NCBI GenBank assembly: GCA_900489925.1
Contig: UEHQ01000029.1
Coordinates: forward strand, 1 to 64,000
Length of the DNA stretch: 64,000 nucleotides
Direction of reading: 5' to 3'
From: Hyphomicrobiales bacterium
GTDB taxonomy: Bacteria; Pseudomonadota; Alphaproteobacteria; Rhizobiales; Rhizobiaceae
Below are positions 17,162 to 26,273 of this stretch, piece after piece. Position 1 is the stretch's first letter. Every line of letters begins with the position of its first letter. The notes under the pieces are model-generated. The model worked only from the letters and a program-made list of their open reading frames with translations, did not search any database and had not been told where the DNA came from. The translations under genes were made by a program, and so were the position numbers.

Positions 17162-18388
17162 TCATTCGTTCGGAAACGCAAAGACGTCGACGGGCTGCCC
17201 GAGCCCCCGCAGCGGGAATGAACCAAGCGACTCCATATCGGCCTGGCAGGACGCCATTTCCACGAAGGCCCCGGAGAGAAGCACAGGTCGCTTGATCTCC
17301 TTCGTCAGGCTTTCAAGCCGCGAAGCCACGTTGACGGCCGGGCCGATCACGGTGAAGTCAAGGCGCCGGCGGGAGCCGATATTGCCGTACATGACATCCC
17401 CGACATGGACTCCGATGCCGTAGCGAAGCACCTGGCGACCGTCTTTGCTGTTCTGCTCGTTGAGGGCCGCGATTGCCACCTCGGCCTCCTTTATGGCGCT
17501 CAGCAGATCCGCGCAGGCGGTGGGATTGGTCAGCGGAAAGATCGCCAGCATGCCGTCGCCCATGAATTTCAGTATCTCGCCGCCATGCCGCTCGATCGGC
17601 TCAGACATCGCGTCGAAATAGGCGTTGAGCAGTTCGATGACATCATCGCGCGGCCAGTGATCCGATATGGTCGTGAAATCGCGCAGGTCGCAAATGAGGA
17701 TTGCTGCCCCGACCGTTGCGCCGCTGCCGCGGGTCGTTGCCCCCGCGAGGATCTGCTCGCTGGCATGTGGGCCTACATAGGTCTGCAGCAACGTGCGCGC
17801 GAGAATGTTCTTCAGGCGGATCTCGGTCACCAGCGTCAGCGCCGGCAGAAGGTCTTCGAGCATTGCGACGTGCGCATCGGTAAAGCCGCCGGGCCGGTCG
17901 CTGCCAAACGTCACGATATGACGCTTGCCAAGCGTGTGCTCCATCGGCCACGCGATATACTCGGTCAGCCCTTCCTTCCGTAGCTCGTCATAGAATTCGT
18001 GATGGCCATCGCCCTCGCGCATCGTCGCCAGATTCTTGCGGACTTCGCGCGCACCGCTGAAGATCTCGTTCACCGGGCTCTTCAGGAACTGCGGTGTGTT
18101 TTCGATGCCATAGCCGAAGGTGGCGATCTTCGCCTCCTTCAGACCCGTGCTCCATAAAATCCGGGCACCCAGCCACTGCGGATGGTGGGTTCGGAAATGC
18201 ATCGTCGCCCGGGCCACCGGAACCCCCTCGTCCCGCAACCTCTCGCACAGCTGCACCAAGATATTGTCGATGAACCGTTCGTCGCGAGTCTCTTTCACCA
18301 GCCAATCGAGGATCTTTGTGCGCTGCCGCGGCCAGGCCGGTTCGCTCTCGTCGGGCAAATCAGGCGTGGGGCTCGGAAAGGATTGCAT
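17162..18388 (-). CDS. Class III adenylate/guanylate cyclase
   Basis: A 408-residue soluble protein. The N-terminal half (about residues 20-210) is a sensor-like region of no clear family. The C-terminal class III cyclase domain (about 225-395) has the first metal motif ICDLRDFTTISD, the second KFMGDGMLAIFP and a conserved GPAVNVASRLESL segment with the Asn/Arg transition-state residues. It should make cAMP or cGMP. GGAG 9 bases before ATG 18388 decides the start; an in-frame ATG 12 codons upstream lacks a site. It has no TM segment. A second cyclase gene lies 5 kb downstream in the window. Confidence 0.9.
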   Translation of the reverse strand: MQSFPSPTPDLPDESEPAWPRQRTKILDWLVKETRDERFIDNILVQLCERLRDEGVPVARATMHFRTHHPQWLGARILWSTGLKEAKIATFGYGIENTPQFLKSPVNEIFSGAREVRKNLATMREGDGHHEFYDELRKEGLTEYIAWPMEHTLGKRHIVTFGSDRPGGFTDAHVAMLEDLLPALTLVTEIRLKNILARTLLQTYVGPHASEQILAGATTRGSGATVGAAILICDLRDFTTISDHWPRDDVIELLNAYFDAMSEPIERHGGEILKFMGDGMLAIFPLTNPTACADLLSAIKEAEVAIAALNEQNSKDGRQVLRYGIGVHVGDVMYGNIGSRRRLDFTVIGPAVNVASRLESLTKEIKRPVLLSGAFVEMASCQADMESLGSFPLRGLGQPVDVFAFPNE

Positions 18389-18512
18389 GGCGGACACTCC
18401 GGAGATGCCAGAAAACGGGTACAACTGGAAAAACGTTCCTGCTTCGCAAGATGGGGTTCCCCATCGTGGAATGGAATGGCCACCACCATAAGATCGGTGG
18501 AATTTTTACCCC

Positions 18513-19277
18513 TTAGCCGAGAATCTGCCGCGTTGCGGCAAGCGTCTCTGCACTTGACGCCAGCGGCCGGTATTCCAGGCCGATCGCGCCGCTGTAGCCT
18601 TGCTCGATCAGCCAGCCGACGCGCTTGCGCAAGTCGATCTCGCCGCTGCCGGGCTCGTTGCGCCCCGGGTGATCGGCGATGTGGACATGGAAGACGCGGT
18701 CGATATTGTCGTCGATCACCGCCGGGGTATGTTCTCCCATCACGGCGGAATGATAGACGTCGTAGATGATGCCGATCTCGGAGCGACCGGTCGCCTTGGC
18801 CACTTCGATCCCTTCCACCGTCGAGTGCAGGAAGTAACCGACGTGGTCGATCAGCGTATTCAGGGGCTCGACGCCCAATCGCACGCCGCTACCTTCCAGC
18901 ACCTCGCCGGCGCGGGTCAACGTCTCGACCAGCGCAGCCTTCTGCTCCTCCCGCGACTTGCCTTCGAGATCATCGCCCGCCTGGGCAATCAGGGTGTGCG
19001 CGCCCAGGCGCCTTGCGACCTCGATCGAACGCTTCAATCCGTCGAGAAAGGCATCGCGATTGGCGCTGTCCGTGAGCGGAATCATCGGCTCGGCAACGAA
19101 GCTGGCGAGTTCGATGCCGGTTTCGTTCAAGGCCCACTCGATGCTGCCCAGATCCTTGTTCGTCCACTTCCAGAACTCCACCGCCTCGAGGCCGCTCTTG
19201 TGCGCCAGTCGGATACGGTCGGCAAAATTGTCAGCCTCGCCTGCAAACAGCCACTCTACGCATGCGGATAATTTCAT
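18513..19277 (-). CDS. hyi: TIM-barrel sugar isomerase, hydroxypyruvate isomerase family
   Basis: A 254-residue protein of the xylose-isomerase-like TIM barrel group, closest in pattern to hydroxypyruvate isomerase. Features are GVRLGVEPLN (metal Glu), IIYDVYHSAVM (Asp/His), HVHIADHPGRNEPGSGEID (the Hyi-type phosphate/substrate loop) and a final GLEYRP Glu. Length fits (about 258). AAGAGGG precedes ATG 19277. Hyi interconverts hydroxypyruvate and tartronate semialdehyde in glyoxylate metabolism, but no gcl or glxR gene is adjacent, so a related sugar substrate is possible. It is divergent from the MFS gene. Confidence 0.8.
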   Translation of the reverse strand: MKLSACVEWLFAGEADNFADRIRLAHKSGLEAVEFWKWTNKDLGSIEWALNETGIELASFVAEPMIPLTDSANRDAFLDGLKRSIEVARRLGAHTLIAQAGDDLEGKSREEQKAALVETLTRAGEVLEGSGVRLGVEPLNTLIDHVGYFLHSTVEGIEVAKATGRSEIGIIYDVYHSAVMGEHTPAVIDDNIDRVFHVHIADHPGRNEPGSGEIDLRKRVGWLIEQGYSGAIGLEYRPLASSAETLAATRQILG

Positions 19278-19455
19278 GATGCCCTCTTCCCGAATTTGCA
19301 CTGATCAGGACGCAATCGTCACCGGATTGCAATAGGACAAAGACTCCCGGTGGCTTTTTACGCGCAACTGGCTGATCAGGGGTTGTGTCGGCCGCATACC
19401 AAACCTACAAGATCACCCGCGCACGATCGTGCGTATCGCCTCCCGGAGTAGCGCA

Positions 19456-20637
19456 ATGCGATTTGCACCGCAGCACAGAATCTATGTCTGTTTCTTCCTG
19501 TTTGCCGTGTCGATGGGCGCGTTGCTCGCTCGCATGCCCGACCTGCAGATGGCGCTTGGGGTCGATAAGTCCGAACTCGGGCTGACGTTGATCGGCGCGG
19601 CAATCGGCGCGCTGATTTCGCTGACCTTCGCGTCGCCGATCATCGCGCGCCTGGGCGCCAGAACCACGGCCTTCATCACCGTCCTGGGAAGCTCCGCCCT
19701 GCTGGCGTCCGTGCCTTGGGCAACGAGTGCACCGCTCGTCTTCGCCATTCTCTTCTTCGAGGGACTTCTTGCCGGCGCTCTGGAAATCAATCTCAACGTC
19801 GAGATCGACCGCATCGAGGCGCAGCTCGGCCGCGGCGTGATGAACCGGGCACATGGCTTCTGGAGCCTCGGCTTCTTTCTGACAGCTCTTGCGGCGTCCG
19901 CGATCCGGCAGGCAGGTGTGCCGATGCAGCTGCATCTCGCCCTGACCTTCACTGCCGTTGCCATCGTCGGCACCATCGCTATCGCCGGCATGCGCAATGC
20001 GCCCGCGCGAGACACGGGCGAAGAGGTAAAGGCACCTCTGATTGCGCTTCCGACCTGGGGCCTGCTGCCGCTCTGCGGCATCGGCATCGCAGCTTTCCTC
20101 GTCGAAGGTGCCGGCATCGACTGGTCGGCCATCTACATGCGCGATGTCTTCGCGTCCGAACCTTTCGTGGGCGGCCTTGGGCTGAGGCTTTTCACCTTCT
20201 TCATGGCCGGGGCGCGTCTCTTCATCGACCCGCAGGTCGACCGTTTCGGCGCCCATGCGGTGGCCAGCGTGCTCCTCGTTTTGGCGGCGATTGGCGTCTG
20301 CGCCGTATGGGCAGCGCCACATCCCTATGTCGCGCTCATGGGCTTCGCATTGATGGGCGGCGGATGCAGCGCCGTCTACCCGCTGGCGGTCTCTGCGGCC
20401 GCACAGCGTACCGACCGCCCGGCGCATATCAACGTCGCGGCCCTTGGCCAGATGTCGTTCGTGGTCTTCTTCCTGGCGCCTCCGCTTCTCGGCTTCATCG
20501 CCGAGCACGCCGGCATCAGGACGGCCTACCTGGTCTGTCTGCCGTTCATCGTCTATGCGCTCGTCTCGATCAAATCGCTGGCCGGTCGCAAATCCGACCC
20601 TTCTCTTCCGGAACTGCCGGAACGCAGCGCGACCTGA
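19456..20637 (+). CDS. MFS transporter (YbjJ-like)
   Basis: A 393-residue carrier with 12 predicted TM helices. The loop after TM2 contains ARLGARTTAF, and NVEIDRIEAQLGRGVMNRAHGFWSLG resembles the YbjJ branch of the major facilitator superfamily, split here only to point at the Asn/His positions. The substrate is unknown; YbjJ-like proteins are often described as inner-membrane carriers of uncertain role. ATG 19456 has GGAG 8 bases upstream; the frame extends to 19429 without a site. It is divergent from the Hyi-like gene. Confidence 0.87.
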   Translation: MRFAPQHRIYVCFFLFAVSMGALLARMPDLQMALGVDKSELGLTLIGAAIGALISLTFASPIIARLGARTTAFITVLGSSALLASVPWATSAPLVFAILFFEGLLAGALEINLNVEIDRIEAQLGRGVMNRAHGFWSLGFFLTALAASAIRQAGVPMQLHLALTFTAVAIVGTIAIAGMRNAPARDTGEEVKAPLIALPTWGLLPLCGIGIAAFLVEGAGIDWSAIYMRDVFASEPFVGGLGLRLFTFFMAGARLFIDPQVDRFGAHAVASVLLVLAAIGVCAVWAAPHPYVALMGFALMGGGCSAVYPLAVSAAAQRTDRPAHINVAALGQMSFVVFFLAPPLLGFIAEHAGIRTAYLVCLPFIVYALVSIKSLAGRKSDPSLPELPERSAT

Positions 20638-20749
20638 TTTTGCGCCCGCGCTGGCGGGACATCACGATGGAAAGGCTTGTTGACGGTTGACCCGATCAAC
20701 CGATGCTGACAGACAATCCTTGGAATGCGCAAGGACAGTGGAGCAAGCG

Positions 20750-20962
20750 ATGGATCAGACACTCTTTATCAGCCTGTGCAAGGCCGGTAAGTTCAAGGAG
20801 GCGCTTAACCTCGCTATCGCTGGCCATGAGGACGAAAAGTTCACGCCCAGCCGCTTCTCCATGGACAAGAAGACGGGGTTGCCGATTTTCTACCGCGGCA
20901 ACAAGCGCGTCGAGCCGGATGACACAGGAACGTGGCAGTTGTCGAAGAACACGAAATTCTAA
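20750..20962 (+). CDS. Conserved hypothetical small protein
   Basis: A 70-residue soluble protein starting MDQTLFISLC. It is rich in charged residues and has a well-formed middle (FSMDKKTGLPIFYRGNKRVE) and no TM segment or Cys pair. Codon use matches neighbours, and GGAG sits about 8 bases before ATG 20750, so I regard it as real. I do not recognise a family. It follows the MFS gene by 112 bases on the same strand; no functional link is evident. Confidence 0.6.
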   Translation: MDQTLFISLCKAGKFKEALNLAIAGHEDEKFTPSRFSMDKKTGLPIFYRGNKRVEPDDTGTWQLSKNTKF

Positions 20963-21057
20963 GCTGGCGCTTATTGCAGCGGCGGTCGTCCGCAGGCCGG
21001 AGCCGGATGGACAACAGTCCGTGCTCCTCCGGCCAGACAGCCGGTAACGGCTAGGAC

Positions 21058-21342
21058 TTAGTTTGTATTCTTGGGAAAGCCCCGGCATATCAGCCGGTTA
21101 TGAACGCGGGCGGGCCCCACGATCGAGGCCGCGATATCGACGGCCAGCGCATCGTCGCCCTGACACCGCACAAATCCTTCCAGAACGACATAATCGCCCA
21201 GCGTGGATACGATAACGCGCGTGCTGTCGAAGTCCGACGATGCCTCCAGCGCGCACCGCACGGCAGCCTTGGTGGCTGATGAGCTATGCCCAGCTTCAAA
21301 GCTGCTGAGCGACCAACCATGAGCGTCCAAACGTAAGACCAT
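21058..21342 (-). CDS. BON-domain-like small protein
   Basis: A 94-residue protein whose residues about 24-86 fit a single BON domain: alpha helix AVRCALEASSDFD, strand TRVIVSTLGDYVVLEGFVR, helix DDALAVDIAASIVG and a final strand VHNRLI. BON domains bind phospholipid surfaces or ligands, usually in periplasmic or stress proteins. No signal peptide is evident. GGGAGG lies just upstream of the ATG. It stands alone, divergent from the arylsulfatase gene. Confidence 0.72.
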   Translation of the reverse strand: MVLRLDAHGWSLSSFEAGHSSSATKAAVRCALEASSDFDSTRVIVSTLGDYVVLEGFVRCQGDDALAVDIAASIVGPARVHNRLICRGFPKNTN

Positions 21343-21598
21343 GTGTTCCTCCCACTTCGGTAAGCTGGAAGGCTACCGGTCGATAGAACAGCCGTCCATT
21401 AACTATGACATGTCGGGGTATCACGCTCCGTTTACCTGCATTCCCACGAAGGACCGGCGAGCGCTGTCGCAACGTAAATGCGGTCCGAATTTACAGTAAC
21501 GTACTTACCTCCGACGCCGTTCTGAAGAACTCTGCAGACGTCGAACTGCGACCATCCCATTCCGGCGGTCTGAAAGACCGCTGCCAAAGGAGAGCGTA

Positions 21599-21637
21599 AT
21601 GTTGAATGACCTGCAGCATAGGGAGAGGCTGTCATGA
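21599..21637 (+). CDS. Putative 12-codon upstream ORF of the arylsulfatase gene
   Basis: ATG 21599 is preceded by AAAGGAG at 6-base spacing, a better ribosome site than that of the sulfatase itself. The frame encodes MLNDLQHRERLS and its TGA (21635-21637) overlaps the sulfatase ATG (21634-21636) as ATGA. This arrangement suits translational coupling. It could be chance; no homolog knowledge supports it. Confidence 0.42.
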   Translation: MLNDLQHRERLS

Positions 21638-23259
21638 CCACTTCTTTTTCGCGAAGACTTCTTGGTGCGACCGCAGCGGTCGCCTTGGGGCTCTCGTCCC
21701 TGCCCTTTGCCTCGACGGTGCTTGCCCAGACGGCAACTCCCGCAGCCAGCGGCGCGAAACCGAACATCCTCGTCATCTTCGGTGACGACATCGGCCAGAC
21801 GAACATCAGCGCCTACTCGATGGGCCTCGTCGGCTACCAGACCCCAAACATCGACAGCATCGCCAAGTCGGGCATGATCTTCACGGATTATTACGCCGAG
21901 AACAGCTGCACGGCGGGACGCTCGACCTTCATCACCGGGCAGGCATGCCTGCGCACCGGCCTCTGCAAGGTCGGTGCACCCGGTGCTCCTGTCGGCCTGC
22001 AGCCCGGCGACATCACGATCGCCCAGGCGCTGAAGCCGCTCGGCTATGCCACCGGACAGTTCGGCAAGAACCACCTGGGCGACAAGGACGAATACCTGCC
22101 GACCAACCACGGCTTCGACGAGTTCTTCGGCAATCTCTATCACCTGAACGCCGAGGAAGAGCCAGAAGCCCCCTACTGGCCGAAGGACGATCCGGCCTTC
22201 CTCAAGGCCTATAACCCCCGCGGCGTCGTCAAGGCGTCTGCCGATGGCAAGATCGAGGATACCGGTGCGCTCACCAAGAAGCGCATGGAGACCATCGATG
22301 ACGAAACGACCGCCGCCGCGATCGATTTCATCGGCCGCCAGGTCAAGCAGAACAAGCCGTTCTTCACCTGGATGAACACCACGCGCATGCATGCCTTCAC
22401 CCACGTCCGCGACTCCATGCGGGGTCAAAGCGGCATGGTCGGCAACGAGTATGCCGATGGCATGGTCGAGCATGACGGCGACGTCGGCAAGCTTCTCAAG
22501 GCGCTTGACGACCTTGGTGTCACCGACAACACCATCGTCATCTACACCACCGACAACGGTCCGAACCAATGGTCCTGGCCGGACGCTGCGACGACACCGT
22601 TTCGCAGTGAAAAGGACACCAACTGGGAGGGCGCGTTCCGAGTCCCGGCAATGGTACGGTGGCCGGGCCACATCAAGCCTGGCCAGGTCTCGAACCAGAT
22701 GTTCTCTGGCCTCGACTGGTTCCCCACCCTTCTGGCAGCAGCCGGCGACCCTGACGTAAAGAATCGCCTGCTGGATGGATGGAAGCCTGAAGGAAGCGCG
22801 ACGACCTTCAAGGACCACCTGGATGGCTATAACCAGCTCGACTACCTGACCGGCAAATCGGACAAGAGCGCTCGCACCGAGTTCCACTATTTCGATGACG
22901 ACGGCGACCTTGTCGCGACCCGCTTCGACGACTGGAAAGTTGTCTTCAAGGAGCAACCGGCGCCGGGCGGTTTCGCAGTCTGGCAAACGCCGTTCGTGAC
23001 ATGGCGCGTTCCCAAGCTCTTCAACCTGCGCATGGATCCTTACGAGCGGGCGGATATCGTTTCCGACCAGTACAACGACTTCCTCGCACGAAACGACTAT
23101 CTGCTGGTGAAGGCTCAATTGAAGGCCGTCGCATTCCTGGAAACCTTCGTGAAGTATCCGCCGAGCCAACGCGGCGCCAGCTTCAACGTGGAAGGTGCCC
23201 GCGCCGAGGTGGACAAGGCGATCGACCAGTCCTTCAAGGACCGCGGCATCGAGAAATGA
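21634..23259 (+). CDS. Arylsulfatase (sulfatase family, formylglycine type)
   Basis: A 541-residue exported enzyme. The N-terminus has twin arginines followed by a hydrophobic core (SRRLLGATAAVALGLSSLPF) and a likely cleavage after VLA, compatible with Tat or Sec export. Catalytic features are metal ligands Asp51/Asp52 (FGDDIGQTN), the CTAGR motif with Cys92 to be converted to formylglycine, FGKNHLGD with the catalytic Lys/His, and TTDNGPN. It hydrolyses sulfate esters in the periplasm or outside. The modifying enzyme is not in this window. It overlaps by ATGA a short upstream ORF and ends at a strong inverted repeat. Confidence 0.93.
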   Translation: MTTSFSRRLLGATAAVALGLSSLPFASTVLAQTATPAASGAKPNILVIFGDDIGQTNISAYSMGLVGYQTPNIDSIAKSGMIFTDYYAENSCTAGRSTFITGQACLRTGLCKVGAPGAPVGLQPGDITIAQALKPLGYATGQFGKNHLGDKDEYLPTNHGFDEFFGNLYHLNAEEEPEAPYWPKDDPAFLKAYNPRGVVKASADGKIEDTGALTKKRMETIDDETTAAAIDFIGRQVKQNKPFFTWMNTTRMHAFTHVRDSMRGQSGMVGNEYADGMVEHDGDVGKLLKALDDLGVTDNTIVIYTTDNGPNQWSWPDAATTPFRSEKDTNWEGAFRVPAMVRWPGHIKPGQVSNQMFSGLDWFPTLLAAAGDPDVKNRLLDGWKPEGSATTFKDHLDGYNQLDYLTGKSDKSARTEFHYFDDDGDLVATRFDDWKVVFKEQPAPGGFAVWQTPFVTWRVPKLFNLRMDPYERADIVSDQYNDFLARNDYLLVKAQLKAVAFLETFVKYPPSQRGASFNVEGARAEVDKAIDQSFKDRGIEK

Positions 23260-23267
23260 TCAGACAA

Positions 23268-23307
23268 GGAGCCGCGCACCCGATCTCAGGAACGGGAGCG
23301 CGGCTCC
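23268..23307. terminator. Inverted repeat between convergent genes
   Basis: A perfect 10-base-pair stem, GGAGCCGCGC (23268-23277) with GCGCGGCTCC (23298-23307), encloses a 20-base loop just after the arylsulfatase stop. The opposing cyclase gene ends 24 bases further on. No T run follows, so it may act as a transcript-stabilising or Rho-assisted end for both genes. Confidence 0.6.
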
Positions 23308-23330
23308 AACTGCGTCGAGTGTCCCGCGCC

Positions 23331-24737
23331 TCACGACAGCGCGAAGATCTTCACTTCCCTCGCGATGCCATGCAGTTCCTCCATCCGCGAGACCGAGTTG
23401 ATGCTCCTGTCATGCAGGATCGCTGAAACATGGCTATCCGCAACGATCGCCTCCGTCGTCAGGATTACATTGGGATCGGCGAGCCCCTGAACCCGTGACG
23501 CGATATTGACCGTCTGGCCGAAGTAGTCCTGCCGGTCGTTGAGGCTGACGGCAAGGCACGGCCCCTCGTGGATGCCGATCTTCAGAAGGAGGTCCTCGCT
23601 GCCGCGCTCGTCATTCAGCCGCAGCATGGCCTCCCGCATTCGCAGGGCGGCTGCCACGGCGCGATCCGGGCTCGGGAAGGTTGCCATGACAGCATCCCCG
23701 ATCGTCTTGACGACTGCCCCCGCTTCCGCGGCGACAATCTCGTGAAGAACCCTGAAATGCGCCCGCACCAGATCGAACGCCGCGAGGTCCCCGACGCGCT
23801 CGTAGAGAGCGGTCGATCCCCTCAGATCGGTGAAGAGAAACGTTAGGCTGGTGATCTTGAGGCGCTGGTCGACATCAAGCGTATCGGTCCGGTAGATGTC
23901 CCTGAAACTCTGATTCGTCAGCAGACGCTTGGCCGTGAGGAAGGGGCGTCTGCTGCCGAGAATGTCATGCAGCTCATCTCCCGCGACGCAGACATTCGGC
24001 ACGACCCTGCGGTCGGTATGGTTTTCCAGCGTGAGGCGCAGCGGGCCGGGCCGCAGCGTAAGCGTTTCGTTCGAGGCATGACCGGGGCTGATGACCATCG
24101 AGAGGTTCTGCCGTTCGGCGGTGGGTTCACCCGTCACGTCGATGAACTGCGCCGAGTGCGTCACAGCATCGAAAATGATGACGAATTGCGCCGGCAATTG
24201 CAGCGAGACGAAAGCCTTCTCGCCTGGCTCCAGTTCGATCATCTCCAATATGCTACGTCCTAACCTCGATTCGAAATCCTCCGGCAGATCGACCCCGGAA
24301 CTGAAGAAGATTTGTCGGTAGTACTCCATCGGGGGCAGCAGGTCGGGTTCGTGAGCCGCAATCCTGCGCACGCGCGGGCTGACGGTAAACGTAACCTCGA
24401 CCATCTCGTCGAGGGTCGGTTCATATCCGGCCGCACAGAGCGCGCAATGATAGCTCTCCTGGTCGACACCCTTCAATGTCGTGCCGCTATCCAGGACGCC
24501 ACCACACCCCGGACAAAGGACATTCCATGTCATCTCGAACAAACCTATTCGGGCTGCGTGGAGAAGCGCCGCGATGGTTTTCTCTTGATCGAGATGATGC
24601 TTGTCGGCGAAGGCGAGCGCATTGATACGATTGAGATCGCGGTCGGAGCCATGCATGACCACGCTCTCGATGCACTCGACCGTCTGCGGATCGGCAGCCT
24701 GTCGCAGGGTGGCAAAAAGCACGTCTACTTCGCTCAT
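23331..24737 (-). CDS. Adenylate/guanylate cyclase with N-terminal zinc-ribbon-like region
   Basis: A 468-residue soluble protein. Residues about 85-120 contain two CxxC pairs (LCPGCGG and CALCAAG), a probable zinc ribbon, followed by a beta-rich DUF5939-like region to about 290. The C-terminal class III cyclase domain (about 300-460) has FLFTDLRGSTALYERVGD, the second metal motif VVKTIGDAVMATF and YFGQTVNIASRVQGL with Asn/Arg. It probably makes cAMP from ATP. ATG 24737 has GGAG upstream. TATAAT occurs on the minus strand near 24797-24802 as a possible -10 element. It is convergent with the arylsulfatase gene. Confidence 0.88.
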   Translation of the reverse strand: MSEVDVLFATLRQAADPQTVECIESVVMHGSDRDLNRINALAFADKHHLDQEKTIAALLHAARIGLFEMTWNVLCPGCGGVLDSGTTLKGVDQESYHCALCAAGYEPTLDEMVEVTFTVSPRVRRIAAHEPDLLPPMEYYRQIFFSSGVDLPEDFESRLGRSILEMIELEPGEKAFVSLQLPAQFVIIFDAVTHSAQFIDVTGEPTAERQNLSMVISPGHASNETLTLRPGPLRLTLENHTDRRVVPNVCVAGDELHDILGSRRPFLTAKRLLTNQSFRDIYRTDTLDVDQRLKITSLTFLFTDLRGSTALYERVGDLAAFDLVRAHFRVLHEIVAAEAGAVVKTIGDAVMATFPSPDRAVAAALRMREAMLRLNDERGSEDLLLKIGIHEGPCLAVSLNDRQDYFGQTVNIASRVQGLADPNVILTTEAIVADSHVSAILHDRSINSVSRMEELHGIAREVKIFALS

Positions 24738-25095
24738 TCGACAGGTCTCCGCGCATAACGCGATGGCGAACAACGCCAGCCTGTCAAAATTATAGCACGA
24801 GAAATTCCTCACCGATATCGCGGTGCCCGGCTCGAGAATCGTATGGTCCGGCTAGCAAAAAATCACCCGGCGGCCGTGATGACGGTGACGGAACACCAAC
24901 AGCGAATCATCCGATGTTCGTTCGTCTACGACGAAAACCGAATCGCTTTCGATCGCATTGGCGCTTCAATTTAAAGGAGTGATTCTGTCGGAAACTTTGC
25001 GACAAAAAATCAGGTGACAGGGATATTTTTCGACCTGTTACCACCTGCGCCCAAAGGGCGTTTCTATCTGCTATTTGAGAGTAGAAACAAGAGTT
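24738..25095. other. Intergenic stretch with promoter-like and hairpin elements
   Basis: About 360 bases between two leftward units. It should hold the cyclase promoter (TATAAT on the minus strand near 24800) and the end of the tRNA-Lys transcript. A hairpin CGCCC-aaa-GGGCG at 25048-25060 is the only clear stem. No open frame of interest. Confidence 0.5.
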
Positions 25096-25171
<76 letters not shown>

Positions 25172-25297
25172 GTCCGCCGCGCTTGTTTGCGTGGTGTGAG
25201 AGGGCGTATAAACAGGATCGTTCAGCTTGTCTAGCGCCCTTCCGAAAATTCTTTCAACAATCGCGAAGTTTTTGTGCATGGCTGAAATGCAATGAAA

Positions 25298-26209
25298 TCA
25301 AAGGTCCAATGTACCGCTTGCGAGACGCACTGCCTGACCGCCAATCCGGGCGTTGGAAATCGCCCCGCCTTCGATATCCATATGCAGGTGAATAAAGGAG
25401 GGACGGCCCATTTCCACACCCTGCTCGATCAAGACGCCATGGTGACCATCCGTCAGACGGTCGAAGTGGTGGATCGCACCGGAGAGCGCAGCCGCCGCCG
25501 AGCCCGTCGCCGGGTCCTCGACAATGCCCATGCCGCTGGCGAACATGCGGGTATGGAACTTCGCGACGTGGTTCACGCCACCGCGACAGTAGATGTAGGC
25601 CGAGGCAAGCGCGCCATCGACGAATGGCACGGTCGTTTCCCACAGCTGCGGATCGAAATCGAGTCGCTGTGCCGCGCCGACGTCGTGCACCGGCACCATC
25701 AGAAACGGAACGCCGGCGCTCCACAGTGAGGGCAAATGGTTCTCGAACCCGATCTCGGTCACTTTCAGCGACAAGGCATTGGCGATGCCCAGCCGGTCGA
25801 GCGGCATGTTGATCTGCTGCGACTTCCGCGGCAGGTCGAATTCCGCAAAGCTCGCATCCTCAGCCTTGAGCTTGACCGCGCACCGTACGGGCCCGACGTT
25901 CTCCTCCAGCACGGAGACGATATCGATCGTGCTGCCGCCATGCGCCTGCTCGGCCAGCGCAATGGCTGTTCCGACGGTCGGATGCCCGGCAAAAGGCAGT
26001 TCGCGGCCGGGCGTGAAAATGCGAAGTCGCGCAGTATAGGCCGGATTGCTGGCGCGCTGGACGAAGACCGTCTCCGAGAGATTGAACTCCTTGGCGATTG
26101 CCTGCATCGCCTCGTCGCTCAAGCCGTCACCGTCGAAGATGACGGCCAGTGGGTTTCCGGCAAGCCGGCGATCGGTGAACACGTCATAGACGCTGTAGCT
26201 GCGCGCCAC
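25298..26209 (-). CDS. PhzF family isomerase-like protein
   Basis: A 303-residue protein of the PhzF/diaminopimelate-epimerase fold. Marks are VFTDRRLAGNPLAVI at the N-terminus, FNLSETVFV with the conserved catalytic Glu near residue 46, FTPGRELPFAGHPTVGTA, and a late EDPATGSAAAALSG block that mirrors the first half. Stand-alone PhzF proteins have mostly unknown substrates; there are no phenazine genes here. The start is GTG with AGGAGG 5-6 bases upstream. It follows the NUDIX gene by 64 bases on the same strand and may be the last gene of that unit. Confidence 0.9.
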   Translation of the reverse strand: MARSYSVYDVFTDRRLAGNPLAVIFDGDGLSDEAMQAIAKEFNLSETVFVQRASNPAYTARLRIFTPGRELPFAGHPTVGTAIALAEQAHGGSTIDIVSVLEENVGPVRCAVKLKAEDASFAEFDLPRKSQQINMPLDRLGIANALSLKVTEIGFENHLPSLWSAGVPFLMVPVHDVGAAQRLDFDPQLWETTVPFVDGALASAYIYCRGGVNHVAKFHTRMFASGMGIVEDPATGSAAAALSGAIHHFDRLTDGHHGVLIEQGVEMGRPSFIHLHMDIEGGAISNARIGGQAVRLASGTLDL

Positions 26210-26273
26210 ATCGGCCTCCTACTGTCGATCCTCGTGCGTCAACCTGCCCGACACCGAAAGCAAGTGCAAGGCG

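Noticed and set aside
15841..17295. Plus-strand ORF of 484 codons
   Set aside because: Antisense to the DadA-type oxidoreductase, with Arg/His-rich composition and no recognisable motif.
21505..23169. Long minus-strand ORF of 554 codons
   Set aside because: It lies opposite the arylsulfatase gene, whose catalytic motifs and signal peptide are intact. High GC gives long antisense frames; the antisense protein has no domain features.
25048..25060. CGCCC-aaa-GGGCG hairpin as the tRNA-Lys terminator
   Set aside because: It lies 36 bases past the tRNA end and has no T run on the tRNA's strand; kept only as a note in the intergenic entry.
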